From positions 1 to 55,794 of the forward strand of contig JALVWC010000013.1 in NCBI GenBank assembly GCA_027038505.1: a DNA stretch of 55,794 bases, in the 5' to 3' direction. The position numbers were made by a program, and so were the translations under genes. The notes under the pieces were generated by a model that worked only from the letters and a program-made list of their open reading frames with translations, was not told the origin of the DNA and ran no database searches. This document shows, in pieces, positions 1 through 10,663 of this stretch (position 1 is its first letter; each line of letters opens with the position of its first letter). This DNA is from Nanobdellati archaeon. Its GTDB lineage: Archaea > EX4484-52 > WAPT01.

Positions 1-2011
1 TGAGGATTACGTACCACAAACCTGTTTCTGATTTTAAGGTTGTGTTCTGCAGGAAGTAGGTGTGGTTTGTTCCGTTCGGATCTGTGATGGTTACCCACAC
101 TTCATCTATGGGGTTGTCTATGTTTCTGTAGACAAGACAAGAGATATTAACCAGTTGATCGTCAACATCCAAATAGCCCTGAACTCCTGTTTTTACTGAA
201 ACCGCTTTTTGGTTTCTTATTGCTATTCTTGATATGAAAGTGGTCGAGTTTTCTCCTACTATCCCATTGGGGTTTGTGAGGTTGACTTTTACTGTGTGGG
301 TTCCGGCTTCTAAGGGGGATGAGAATGTGTAGTTGTAGAAGCCGGAGGAGTTTGTTTGGGTTGTGTTCAGCAATTGTCCGTTCAGCCAGATTGAAATTGG
401 GTTGTTCGCTACGGGTGTGTTATCGGGCTGTAGTAAAGCCTGACCATGGACTATTATCGCCTGGTTTGGATTTACAATATAACCATCTAGAGCTATTGAG
501 ACATTGATTGTCTTAACCTCAAAGGTTAAGTTTTTTTCCGTTCCCGAAACCTGTTCAACTGTTATTGTATGGGCTCCCAGAGCAGAGGGTGCGTTAAATG
601 AATAGCTGTAATATCCCGTGGTGTTTGGAGTCAAGTTCTGAACCAGCAGGTTCCCATCAAGATAGATGCTAACGTTTACAGGGGAGGCATTTAAAATCCC
701 GCTGAATGTTGCATTGTAAAGTTCTTCAACTGTACTTCCGCTTATCCCGGAAACCGTTACAAGCTGGTCCGGATTAACCACATAATCATCAAGACCTGCT
801 GTGAATTCCGGGTGGTTGTAGTAAATTGAACCCCTCTGCCCCGCTTTATATCCTGAGCCACCAAGGGATTCCACATTCCCTGTAAAATTCCATGTTCGGT
901 AATATATTGCTATCCTTCCTCCCGCTCCACCTCCTCCATAATAACGTCCGCTCCCTCCGTTCGCTGAGATCGTGCCGTTTCCTTCCAGAGTGTTTGTAAG
1001 TATCAAAATGGAACCGCCAGAACCTCCTCCTCCATAACCATTAACAGTATACCCTCCATTAATTCCGTTTGCAGAGATTAATCCATAGATTGTTAGAATA
1101 TCAGAAATGTTAATGAATATTTTTCCTCCTCCCGGTCCTCCCTGATTTCCAACATCGTTTAATTCATCTCCACCTCCTGACCCAAAATCTATCGGCCAAG
1201 AGTAAGAACCATAAGAAGGACCTCCAGATACTGAGTAACCAGATCCTCCTTTTCCACCATATCCTGCTCCTCCTCCTGCAGAATATGTCGATCCACCTGC
1301 TCCTGGTCCTTGTGTACCTGGATATCCCTTACCGTTTGCACTTATACTTGCTCCCGGCTCGACTGTTAGATTGGTTGCAGTTATGTTGAAATTACCTTCC
1401 AGGCTCCCGCCGGTTTCGATCAGAACATAACCCTGCATGTCAATCACAGCTCCCTGCAGAGCATCCGTGAAGAGACTGCCGTTACCCGTTATCACGAGGT
1501 TGCCCAGTCCGGAAAGCACTTCACCCGTTACATTCTGGGTCGTATTGACATAACAGGTTGTATTCAGAGTTCCGGAGTCACACGCAAAGTTTCTGGCCAC
1601 AGCCAGATTTCCGGAAAAATTGAAGATAAGCATGTGAGCTCCGGAGACTTTTACCCGGAAAACCACCTTTCCTTCCTTATAGTCCCAGTTCCTGATGATT
1701 ATTTTGTTATCGCACACCTCGGCTCTGACCTTTTTTCCGTTCCCGTAGATCTCTACGAAATCTACGTCATTCGGATAAGAGGGACCGTAAATCTCCAAGA
1801 CGCCGTTACCCTGAGTTTCAAAATGAATAACCCAGTATCCTCCAAGCACGGGATTAGAATACGGATTAATCACATTTATGGTTTCTTTTCCCTTTGAGAA
1901 AGAAAACGGTGAAAAAAGTATCAGGCCGCAAAGCACCATAATTAAACAGCTAACAATTTTCAGTCTTAAGTTCATCCTTACCTTTTTTGTTTTCTTGGAA
2001 ATTTCAGGCAT
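1..2011 (-). CDS. Secreted glycine-rich repeat protein, C-terminus cut off by window edge
   Basis: An uninterrupted reading frame of about 670 codons starts at ATG 2011 (or ATG 1975) and runs off the left edge. Residues 1-40 look like a signal peptide: a Lys/Arg-rich start followed by a hydrophobic stretch ending near FSFSKG. Residues about 226-395 are very rich in Gly, Ser, Tyr and Asn (GAGG, GGGG, GSGG runs). Residues about 405-600 hold at least two similar Ig- or transthyretin-like beta units, each with a DDYVVNP/DGYIVNP-like opening and a GYYSYSF/GFYNYTF core. Many NxT/NxS sequons suggest a glycosylated surface protein. Function is unknown; an adhesin or S-layer-associated protein is an inference. 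A TATA-like TTTTTATA lies near 2095-2105. Confidence 0.8.
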   Translation of the reverse strand, partial: MPEISKKTKKVRMNLRLKIVSCLIMVLCGLILFSPFSFSKGKETINVINPYSNPVLGGYWVIHFETQGNGVLEIYGPSYPNDVDFVEIYGNGKKVRAEVCDNKIIIRNWDYKEGKVVFRVKVSGAHMLIFNFSGNLAVARNFACDSGTLNTTCYVNTTQNVTGEVLSGLGNLVITGNGSLFTDALQGAVIDMQGYVLIETGGSLEGNFNITATNLTVEPGASISANGKGYPGTQGPGAGGSTYSAGGGAGYGGKGGSGYSVSGGPSYGSYSWPIDFGSGGGDELNDVGNQGGPGGGKIFINISDILTIYGLISANGINGGYTVNGYGGGGSGGSILILTNTLEGNGTISANGGSGRYYGGGGAGGRIAIYYRTWNFTGNVESLGGSGYKAGQRGSIYYNHPEFTAGLDDYVVNPDQLVTVSGISGSTVEELYNATFSGILNASPVNVSIYLDGNLLVQNLTPNTTGYYSYSFNAPSALGAHTITVEQVSGTEKNLTFEVKTINVSIALDGYIVNPNQAIIVHGQALLQPDNTPVANNPISIWLNGQLLNTTQTNSSGFYNYTFSSPLEAGTHTVKVNLTNPNGIVGENSTTFISRIAIRNQKAVSVKTGVQGYLDVDDQLVNISCLVYRNIDNPIDEVWVTITDPNGTNHTYFLQNTTLKSETGLWYVIL

Positions 2012-2160
2012 CGAAGTTTTACCCCCGACCACATCATCAAGTTATTTTTGCATTATAACATATAGACATATTAAATACTTTGAGAATTATGTATAAAAAA
2101 AGTATATAAAAATTATTCTTGCACGGACGGCAGAACGAGAAGTATTCAATTCAAAAAAGA

Positions 2161-2900
2161 TCAGTGCATTCTCACCATCATCAGTGCAAGCCCCATAAGA
2201 AACAACACCATAGAGATAAGCGATTTTCTCAGATTTTTCTCCCTGTGGAGCTCCGGAATCAGATCGCTTGTTGCGATGTAAAGAAAGCCTCCGGCTGCGA
2301 ACGGCAGCAGATAAGAGTGTAAGCCCATGGCAGTACGTGAAACCGTGAAAAGAAAGTACGCAGAAATTGCTCCAGCGAGAGCGGTAAGCTGTGAGATAAA
2401 ATTGTAAAGCAGAGCTTTTTTCTTGCTGAAACCCCCGTAAACAAGCACACCGAAGTCTCCGAGCTCCTGCGGAATCTCGTGCATTACTATAGCCAGGGTG
2501 GTCATGTAACCCAGAGCCACGGATGTTATGTAGCTTGCGGCCATTACCACGCCATCAATGAAATTGTGAATGGCATCTCCGATAGGATCAGGTAGGAAAA
2601 TGTGTGAATATCACATTCCCTTTCATGGCAGTGATGCCAGTGAAGCACACGTTCCAAAACAAAAAATGCAACAAAACCCGCTGTTAGTAACTTAGCCGAA
2701 AGATTATAACCGATTTCGGAAATCCCTTTGGGATAGAGATGAAAAACCGCCCCCATCGAGAAGCGTGCCGGCCGCGAGCCCGACGAGTGCAAAAATCAGC
2801 TTGTAAAGGACATCATCCTGATAAGGAAGGTCAGCGCCCCCACAAGAGCTATCAGACTAACGACAAGCGCTGAAAGGAAAATATAGCAGAAGACTCCCAT
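2161..2900 (-). pseudogene. ZIP-family metal transporter, broken by three frameshifts
   Basis: Four consecutive pieces in different frames together spell a ZIP (zinc/iron permease) protein. The first piece begins at ATG 2900 (MGVFCYIFLSALVV). A second frame gives a DDVLYKLIFALVGLAAGTLL segment, a third AVFHLYPKGISEIGY and a His-rich HWHHCHE stretch, and a fourth covers about 2161-2593. The fourth piece holds the two family hallmarks, HNFIDGVVMAA in helix IV and HEIPQELGDFGVL in helix V, which carry the metal-binding His, Asp and Glu. All expected membrane segments are present, so decay is recent or the breaks are sequence errors. If the breaks are real, no functional transporter is made unless the C-terminal piece is translated alone. 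Confidence 0.82.
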
Positions 2901-2944
2901 TACCGCCACACCTATGAAAACGTGGGAGGGGCGTGTGAGAAAAC

Positions 2945-3256
2945 TTATTTCTCTCTAAGCTCTATCTCAACGTGAACACCATCGGGCACTTCAACCCTCA
3001 TTATGTGTCTGAGAGCCCTGTCGTTGACGGTTATGTCAAGGACGCGCTTGTGTATCCTCATCTCCCACCTTTCGTAGGTCTCGCTACCTCTACCGCATGG
3101 AGCCTTTCTGGTAACGATCCTCATCCTTTTGGTGGGTAGAGGAATTGGCCCGGATACCGATACTCCAAACTTTTCAGCTATTTCCTTGATCTGCCTAGCT
3201 ACTTCATCCACCTTCAGGTGATCCGAGCTGCTGAGCTTAACCCTTGCTATTTGCAT
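2945..3256 (-). CDS. rps10: Small ribosomal subunit protein uS10
   Basis: This 103-residue protein is full length for archaeal uS10, a component of the 30S subunit head. The family pattern is clear: the ARVKLSSSDH start, the LPTKRMRIVTRKAPCGRGSETYERWEMRIHKR-type loop and a VPDGVHVEIE end. It lies about 100 bases downstream of EF-1alpha on the same strand, the usual archaeal pairing at the end of the str-like cluster, so it is probably cotranscribed. The ATG start gives the expected N-terminus. Confidence 0.97.
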   Translation of the reverse strand: MQIARVKLSSSDHLKVDEVARQIKEIAEKFGVSVSGPIPLPTKRMRIVTRKAPCGRGSETYERWEMRIHKRVLDITVNDRALRHIMRVEVPDGVHVEIELREK

Positions 3257-3358
3257 GATCCCACCACCACAAGCACCACATTCTTAAACATTCCGACAAC
3301 TGCTTATGGGACATATTGAAATGTTGGGTAAAATTTAAAAAAGAAGGGGATGGAGTCT

Positions 3359-4633
3359 TCACTCCTCCCACGGCACAAGGTCTATGCACATGCCGGCTGC
3401 CACTGTCATACCCATGTCCCTAATGGCAAACTTTGCAAGCTTGGGGAAGTCCCTCTGCCTTTCTATGCACACCGGCTTGAGTGGCTTCACTTTTATCACC
3501 GCAGCATCTCCCTGTTTGATAAAGTCGGGGTTCTCTTCCACGACCTCTCCCGTCCTTGGGTCTATCTTCTTCAGGATCTCCTCTATCATCCCTGCAACGT
3601 GCGCTGTGTTTATGTGGAACACCGGAGTGTAACCTTTGGTTATGACTGTTGGGTGCTGCAGCACGATTATCTGTGCCGTGAATTCCTGCGCGACGGTTGG
3701 CGGGTTGTCCGGGTGGCCCGCAACATCTCCCCTCTTTATCTCGTCTTTACCGACACCTCTAACATTGAACCCTATGTTGTCGCCCGGTCTGGCCTCCTGA
3801 ATTGGTTCGTGGTGCATCTCGATGCTCTTAACCTCTCCCTTCTTGTTGGACGGCATGAAAACCAGGCTGTCACCGACTTTAAGTATGCCGCTCTCCACCC
3901 TTCCGACGGGCACCGTACCCACGCCGGTTATCGAGTAGACATCCTGAATCGGTATTCTGAGCGGCTTGTCAATTGGCTGTTCCGGAGGACTTATGGAATC
4001 GAGCGCTTCCACCACGGTCGGACCATCGTACCATGACATCTTATCGCTTCTCTGAACCACATTATCCCCGTACCATGCGGAGATCGGCACGAAAGGTATC
4101 TTGCTTGTGTCGTAACCAACCGTTCTGAGAAGCTTCTCCACCTCCTCCTTTGTCTTCTCGTACGCTGCCTTGTCGTAGTTCACCTCATCCATCTTGTTTA
4201 TAACCACAATGAGCTGAGTTATACCGAGAGTCCTTATAAGATAAACGTGCTCCTTTGTCTGGGGCATGACACCTTCCTTGACACCCACCACCAGTATCGC
4301 TGCATCTGCCTGGCTCGCTCCGGTAATCATGTTCTTAACGAAGTCCCTGTGCCCCGGTGCGTCGATTATTGTAAAATAGTATTTGTCCGTCTCGAATCGC
4401 TGGTGCATGATGTCTATCGTAAGGCCTCTCTCCCTTTCCTCCTTCAGCCTGTCCATTACGAACGCAAACTTGAAGCTCTCCTTTCCGAGCTCCTTTGCCT
4501 TTTCCTCTATCTTCCTCATCTCCTGCTCGGGGATACTGTTTGTATCGTAGAGCAACCTTCCGATCAGGGTTGATTTACCCTGGTCAACGTGCCCTATCGT
4601 AACCAAGTTTACGTGCGGTTTCTCCTTTGCCAT
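3359..4633 (-). CDS. tuf: Translation elongation factor 1-alpha
   Basis: EF-1A delivers aminoacyl-tRNA to the ribosome as a GTP complex. At 424 residues it is full length. The G1 motif GHVDQGKST is at 14-22, followed by DAPGHRDF (G3), NKMD (G4) and a SAWYGDN region (G5), then the two beta-barrel domains ending in [14 protein letters not shown]. The ATG at 4633 is chosen over an in-frame ATG at 4654 because GGTGAT lies about 8 bases before it and the family N-terminus MAKEKPHVN follows. The G1 spacer is Gln where most relatives have His or Ser. uS10 follows downstream. Confidence 0.97.
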   Translation of the reverse strand: MAKEKPHVNLVTIGHVDQGKSTLIGRLLYDTNSIPEQEMRKIEEKAKELGKESFKFAFVMDRLKEERERGLTIDIMHQRFETDKYYFTIIDAPGHRDFVKNMITGASQADAAILVVGVKEGVMPQTKEHVYLIRTLGITQLIVVINKMDEVNYDKAAYEKTKEEVEKLLRTVGYDTSKIPFVPISAWYGDNVVQRSDKMSWYDGPTVVEALDSISPPEQPIDKPLRIPIQDVYSITGVGTVPVGRVESGILKVGDSLVFMPSNKKGEVKSIEMHHEPIQEARPGDNIGFNVRGVGKDEIKRGDVAGHPDNPPTVAQEFTAQIIVLQHPTVITKGYTPVFHINTAHVAGMIEEILKKIDPRTGEVVEENPDFIKQGDAAVIKVKPLKPVCIERQRDFPKLAKFAIRDMGMTVAAGMCIDLVPWEE

Positions 4634-4775
4634 AATCTCATCACCTTTTTTCATGATATTTTTTGAACGAAGACCGTTTCAGGTAACCTTATTTGAAACA
4701 TAAAATTTAAAAAAATAGATGGGTCGTTCCGTCTAAATGTGTTGCAAGGAGCTGGACCATACACCACATTCTTTT

Positions 4776-6463
<1,688 letters not shown>

Positions 6464-6539
6464 TTAAATTCATTAGCGGAAGTAATATTTTTAAATGAAA
6501 ATCAAGTTCAGTTCCAACTAACCCAATAATTGGTATAGA

Positions 6540-6887
6540 TTAGTAAAAGTCGTTCTTCTTGAGGATGTTGTACAGTTCTCTTCCCCCTTCCGTCAGTCTG
6601 TACTTACCGGGAGAGGTCTTCTCTATAAGACCAACATCCTGCAACCATCTCAGAACTTTTCTCTCCATATCTTTCTGTTTGGACCTATAATCTCTCAATC
6701 CCCGGGGGCTGTACGAGGTTGCCTTCACCAAAGCAGGAAGAGAAAGGGAATAACCGTTCTGCTTTCCAAGCACATATATCGTTTTGCGGAGAGTAATTCC
6801 ATAAATATTCTCGGCCAGAATGTTTTTTGCTATTCTGTAATTGACATCACAACGCTCCACAATCTTATCTATTATTCCCTCACCCAT
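6540..6887 (-). CDS. Winged-helix protein, probable transcription regulator
   Basis: A 115-residue protein with a predicted helix-rich N-terminus and a C-terminal wing pattern (VLRWLQDVGLIEKTSPGKYRLTEGGRELYNIL), typical of winged helix-turn-helix DNA-binding proteins. No effector domain is visible. Its ATG overlaps the end of the upstream frameshifted winged-helix gene when that gene's frame is restored, which implies translational coupling. The specific family is not recognised. Confidence 0.7.
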   Translation of the reverse strand: MGEGIIDKIVERCDVNYRIAKNILAENIYGITLRKTIYVLGKQNGYSLSLPALVKATSYSPRGLRDYRSKQKDMERKVLRWLQDVGLIEKTSPGKYRLTEGGRELYNILKKNDFY

Positions 6888-7244
6888 CCGTACACCTCTT
6901 CGATTTTATTATGCACTTTTATGAAAGTTTCATCTTCTTCTTTTTTTAATTCCAACCAGTCCTTTCCCTTGTACGTGAGCGTCCACCTCTTCCCCTGTTT
7001 TAAACATAACCTGTCTCTTGAGGTTTTTAAATCTCTCCCTTGTCAACCCCACGTGGGGAAAAGAAGAGAATTTAGCTATCTGGTTTAGTTTCATGCCGTA
7101 AGCAAAATGATAAAGATACGCTAACAGTTCAATGGTCTCCAGACGCGCATCATATCCGTCTTTTTTCAAACCACGTGTGTTGGTGTTCAAGAACGTGCTC
7201 CTGCTGACCACGTCCGCATACAATTCTTGCGGTGTTTCTTCCAT
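6872..7244 (-). pseudogene. Winged-helix gene with one frameshift
   Basis: The frame from ATG 7244 reads as a helical protein up to about residue 84 (ERFKNLKRQVMFKTG) and then turns into an unlikely basic tail ending at 6930. Shifting one base near 6990-7000, in a GGGG run, continues into KRWTLTYKGKDWLELKK, a normal wing, and ends at TAA 6872-6874. That end overlaps the start of the next winged-helix gene, the pattern expected of an intact two-gene unit. The break may be a true one-base deletion or a homopolymer sequencing error. No known regulator family is recognised. Confidence 0.65.
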
Positions 7245-7268
7245 GACACGGATTTTTAATCCAAAGAT

Positions 7269-8114
7269 TCAAATTTTTATTTTTTCAAGCCTGGCTATCC
7301 TCTCCTCCACCGGAGGGTGTGTGGAGAAAAGTCTCGCGATGAGACCCCGGTTAAAAGGATTTATTATCCACATGTGTGCCGTCGCCACAGATCCCCTTTC
7401 CATCGGAATTCTCTCCGCGTAACTTGCTATCTTCCTTAGAGCCGACGCCAGAGCATAAGGTTTTTTGCACAGTTTCGCTCCCGTCTCATCTGCGAGAAAC
7501 TCCCTGCTGCGCGAAATGGCAAGTTGAATCAGTGTGGCTGCGACTGGAGCGAGGATTATGGCCGGCAGTACGGCCCAGAAAGGCCTTCCCTCATCATCCC
7601 CGCCGAACAGCGAGCCCCACCAGAGAATCTCGGCTATGTAGCTTATCGCCGCGGCTATTGTTGCCGCTATCGTTGAGATGAGTATGTCCCTGTTCTTGAT
7701 GTGAGCGACCTCGTGGCTCAACACGCCTTCCAGTTCCTCATCATCCATAAGCTCAAGGAGACCTCGAGTTACCGCTATTGCGCACCTTTTTTTGCTTCTG
7801 CCGGTGGCAAATGCGTTCGGCTGATTGCTATCAATAATGTAAAGCTTCGGCATGGCTATCCCTGCCTCCTTCGCAAGTCTTCTCACGATTCTTTCCACCC
7901 TCTCATCCCTCAGGGGCTTTGCCCCGTACATCGCGAGCACGATTCTATCAGAGAACCAGTACGCCAGAAAGTTCATGAGAAAAGCCAGAATCAGAGCCAA
8001 GGTCATTCCCAATGTGCCGCCCAGATAATATCCAATGGCCAGAAATATGCCTGCAAGCAATCCGAGCAGCAGTGCCAGCTTTGTGTAGTTGATTATAGAG
8101 GAAGCAGCGCCCAT
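7269..8114 (-). CDS. htpX: HtpX-type membrane zinc metalloprotease
   Basis: This 281-residue peptidase family M48B protein degrades misfolded membrane proteins. Two N-terminal membrane helices (about 10-30 and 36-58) precede the conserved IDSNQPNAFATGR segment. The zinc motif HEVAH is at 134-138, and the third ligand lies in SREFLADETGA. Two more hydrophobic segments lie between these, and the end STHPPVEERIARL is characteristic. Length and topology fit archaeal HtpX. It reads away from the membrane protein and ProRS genes upstream, separated by 180 bases. Confidence 0.95.
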   Translation of the reverse strand: MGAASSIINYTKLALLLGLLAGIFLAIGYYLGGTLGMTLALILAFLMNFLAYWFSDRIVLAMYGAKPLRDERVERIVRRLAKEAGIAMPKLYIIDSNQPNAFATGRSKKRCAIAVTRGLLELMDDEELEGVLSHEVAHIKNRDILISTIAATIAAAISYIAEILWWGSLFGGDDEGRPFWAVLPAIILAPVAATLIQLAISRSREFLADETGAKLCKKPYALASALRKIASYAERIPMERGSVATAHMWIINPFNRGLIARLFSTHPPVEERIARLEKIKI

Positions 8115-8235
8115 ACTGCCATAATTCCTCCACTAAACTTTTAAGATTTTTTTCATGTCATGCGGATGACTTTATTGCAGAATTTAACGGATCAACAGGC
8201 CCCAGTAGAAAGAGGGTCGTTATCCGCTGTATTTC

Positions 8236-8297
8236 TGACCGGATGAATTTTCGTTATTTGAGGTGATGGTAGCGTGACATTCCGGGATGTCCGGTCA
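8236..8297. repeat. Inverted repeat at the 3' end of a membrane-protein gene
   Basis: TGACCGGA at 8236-8243 is exactly inverted as TCCGGTCA at 8290-8297, overlapping the stop codon of the minus-strand gene. Inside it, GACAT(TCCGGG)ATGTC forms a smaller competing hairpin at 8276-8291. The structure may be an RNA terminator or processing element. No poly-T follows directly, so the role is uncertain. Confidence 0.45.
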
Positions 8298-8897
8298 TCT
8301 TTCATGCCCTCGCTTTCTGGCGGTGCTCATCATCGAAAGAGCACGATACGTCCGGACAAAGTTGATGAAAAACATGGTCGATCCAAAAGAGCCGAAAGCA
8401 ACGAATGTTGAAAATTCAAACTCCCCTTTAGATATTGTTGCTATCAGGAGAGTGAAGAGTGCAGCGCTCACCAACGAAATAAAGAGAGAATACAGAACAG
8501 AGGCCCAGAACCTTCCGAATCTCTGATCAAGGTAGGCTATCGGCTTCCAGGTGAGGATGAGATCTCTGTAACTCAGCTTTCCATCGTAATCCTTCATCTG
8601 CCTGATCATGGCTCGATATGCCCTGCTCTTTTCACCGCCAAAGAGCATCTGCGCAACAGAATAGATGCTGCCAACGATCAGCGCTGCAAGTCCAAGAACG
8701 GTGAGTTTGATATTGTTAAGGAGTACGCCGAGCGGCATGAGCGAAAAAGCAAATGCAAATAAGGACATTATCAGGTCATCCCTTTCCCGGCTCTCGGCGT
8801 ACTTCCTGAGTATGGAGATTCCCGCTGCAAGGAAAAACACAAATCCAAACGCGAGGAGAGCTGTGTCTCCACTACCCACATCTCCACCGGCTATCAT
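8295..8897 (-). CDS. Polytopic membrane protein of unknown function
   Basis: A 200-residue protein with about five hydrophobic segments (residues roughly 12-30, 42-60, 64-82, 132-152 and 165-180) and a soluble, charged loop between the third and fourth. The start at ATG 8897 is set by the strong GGAGGTG site 6 bases upstream, which overlaps nothing of ProRS; ProRS ends 20 bases earlier. It is likely cotranscribed with proS. I do not recognise the family and see no catalytic motif. Confidence 0.75.
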   Translation of the reverse strand: MIAGGDVGSGDTALLAFGFVFFLAAGISILRKYAESRERDDLIMSLFAFAFSLMPLGVLLNNIKLTVLGLAALIVGSIYSVAQMLFGGEKSRAYRAMIRQMKDYDGKLSYRDLILTWKPIAYLDQRFGRFWASVLYSLFISLVSAALFTLLIATISKGEFEFSTFVAFGSFGSTMFFINFVRTYRALSMMSTARKRGHER

Positions 8898-8917
8898 AAC
8901 AACCACCTCCGAATTTT

Positions 8918-10396
8918 TCAATAGGCCTTGGCAAGGTAAACCATCACCTTGGCCTTCTTTCCGCAGATTATGCACCTGTCATCCTCTGATGGTTTCTCCT
9001 CACCATCCAGAGGCACACCCCTCACTTTAAGCGTTGTCATCTCCTGCAGTCTGTCAGCACAGCTCTCAGCCTCTTCTCCCATCCCGCAGAAGGGAGCTTT
9101 TATGAATCCGCCCTTCCCGGCAAGCTCCCTGACCTCCTCCAGCGTCTTTGCCTCGTGAATAACATGATGGCGTGCGCTTCTTTCCTTTATCACCTCATCG
9201 TTCCTCAGTAGCTGTTCTTTGAGTGCTTTCTCAACCTCGTCCTGGCTTACAACCGCTCTTTCTCCATCAGCGCGCCTGACAAGAACAACCGTATTCTTCT
9301 CCACGTCTTTGGGGCCTATCTCTATCCTCACCGGCACGCCGTACAGCTCCCACCTGTAGAACTTGTAGCCTGCAGTCTTTTCCTTGTCATCATCAAAGAT
9401 CACGCGGAATCCCGCGCTTTCCAGCTTTCCTTTAAGACTTGTCGCGACTTCATCCACGATTTCCTCCTTCCCTTTGAAATAGATGGGAACTATTACGGCA
9501 TGGTACGGAGCAACGGATGATGGCAATACGAGACCCTTATCATCTCCGTGTATGGCTATGAGTGCTGCCATCATCCTCCATATACCTGGGCCGAAGCAGG
9601 TTATGTAAGCGTATTTGTCCTTTCCATCCTTATCCTTGAAGGTCACATCAAACGCTTTGCTGAACCTCTGCCCGAGATCGTGGGTGGAACCTATCTGGCT
9701 TACCTTACCGTCGGGCATTACCATATCGGCAGCATAGGTATCCTCAGCTCCGGCAAACTTATCCCATTTGGGCCTGCGGAAAAAGATGAACGGGATGAAG
9801 AGCTTCTTTTCCACAACTTCCTTCAGTATGTGCATATCCCTCTTTATCTGTTCAAGCGCTTCCTCATGCGTTCTGAAGGCATCGTGCGTCTCGAAGAAAA
9901 GGAATTCCCTCCCCCTCAAAAACGGGCGGGTTGTGCTTTCGTACCTGTAAACGCAAATCCTGCTCTGATATCTCTTGAAAGGCAGATCCTTCCAGCTCCT
10001 TATCCAGAGAGAGTACATGGAATAAAAAGCGGTCTCGCTTGTTGGCCTCAGAGCAAAAGGCTCGGCAAGGTCATCATCCCCAGCTTTAGTCACCCAGAAG
10101 ACCTCCGGAGCAAAGCCCTCCACGTGTTCCTTTTCCTTCTCAAAAAAATGTTTTGGGATAGCTATGGGGAAAAGCACAGGAAGATGCCCGTCCTTCTCAA
10201 CCTCCCTTTCAAGCATCTCATAGATTCTGCGCAGGATGAGCATGCCCCACTCTCTGTGCACCACGAAACCCTGTAGCCCGTACCTCATGTCCGCAAGCTC
10301 AGCTTTAAACACAGCCTGACTGAACCATTCCGAAAAGTTTTCTTCCTTGCTCACCGTTATGCCCAGCTCCTTTTTTTCCTCCCCATCTGGTGCCAT
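8918..10396 (-). CDS. proS: Prolyl-tRNA synthetase, archaeal/eukaryotic type
   Basis: This class II enzyme charges tRNA-Pro. The 492-residue protein shows class II motif 2 (FLRGREFLFFETHDAF) and motif 3 (GPGIWRMMAAL), the proline-binding RPTSE segment, and the anticodon-binding domain (VIVPIYFKGKEE onward). It also has the short C-terminal zinc domain with four cysteines (CGMGEEAESC and CIICGKK) ending in a tyrosine (AKAY), features of the archaeal/eukaryotic form. The bacterial editing insertion is absent. It starts divergently from mre11 across 257 bases. Confidence 0.97.
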   Translation of the reverse strand: MAPDGEEKKELGITVSKEENFSEWFSQAVFKAELADMRYGLQGFVVHREWGMLILRRIYEMLEREVEKDGHLPVLFPIAIPKHFFEKEKEHVEGFAPEVFWVTKAGDDDLAEPFALRPTSETAFYSMYSLWIRSWKDLPFKRYQSRICVYRYESTTRPFLRGREFLFFETHDAFRTHEEALEQIKRDMHILKEVVEKKLFIPFIFFRRPKWDKFAGAEDTYAADMVMPDGKVSQIGSTHDLGQRFSKAFDVTFKDKDGKDKYAYITCFGPGIWRMMAALIAIHGDDKGLVLPSSVAPYHAVIVPIYFKGKEEIVDEVATSLKGKLESAGFRVIFDDDKEKTAGYKFYRWELYGVPVRIEIGPKDVEKNTVVLVRRADGERAVVSQDEVEKALKEQLLRNDEVIKERSARHHVIHEAKTLEEVRELAGKGGFIKAPFCGMGEEAESCADRLQEMTTLKVRGVPLDGEEKPSEDDRCIICGKKAKVMVYLAKAY

Positions 10397-10653
10397 GAAA
10401 ATTGGAAAATAGAGTGAAAATATTTAAAGCTGATATCCCTCGAGCTGTTTTCAGCTTTCCGTCAAAAATCAGGAGAAAACCCGAGATTCCGATCTCCCCG
10501 TTTCAAAATCTATTCAGGATATTGTTATTAAGTTTTTGGAGCAAGCCAACAGATGCTCCGACGATTTTTCAAGAGAAATTTAAGTTTAAGTGAAAAATGT
10601 GTGTATGAGATCCACAGCAAGGATGATCTTATCTCTGGAAAGGTGCTGGAGTT
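10397..10653. promoter_or_regulatory. Divergent proS / mre11 intergenic region
   Basis: This AT-rich spacer must carry both promoters. On the plus strand TTTAAGTTTA at 10579-10588 is a TATA-like element. On the minus strand a TATTTTC/TTTAAATATT patch lies near 10415-10430, about 25 bases upstream of proS. A short GTG frame (10601-10663) begins downstream of the plus-strand TATA and overlaps the mre11 start. Confidence 0.4.
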
Positions 10654-10663
10654 ATGCGCATAG
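10601..10663 (+). CDS. Possible 20-codon leader ORF overlapping mre11
   Basis: GTG at 10601 opens a 20-codon frame (VYEIHSKDDLISGKVLELCA) whose TAG at 10661-10663 lies just inside mre11, so the mre11 ATG sits within it. A TATA-like element ends 13 bases before the GTG. Such an arrangement could couple mre11 translation to the short frame. The composition is protein-like, but at this length it could be chance. No homologue is known to me. Confidence 0.2.
   Translation: MYEIHSKDDLISGKVLELCA

Noticed and set aside
3350-4036. 228-codon plus-strand frame opposite EF-1alpha
   Set aside because: It is the antisense of a highly conserved gene and its translation has no domain pattern.
4622-4654. 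GHVDQGKST in EF-1alpha as a damaged G1 motif
   Set aside because: The GxxxxGKS/T positions are intact; His-to-Gln is outside the phosphate-binding consensus.
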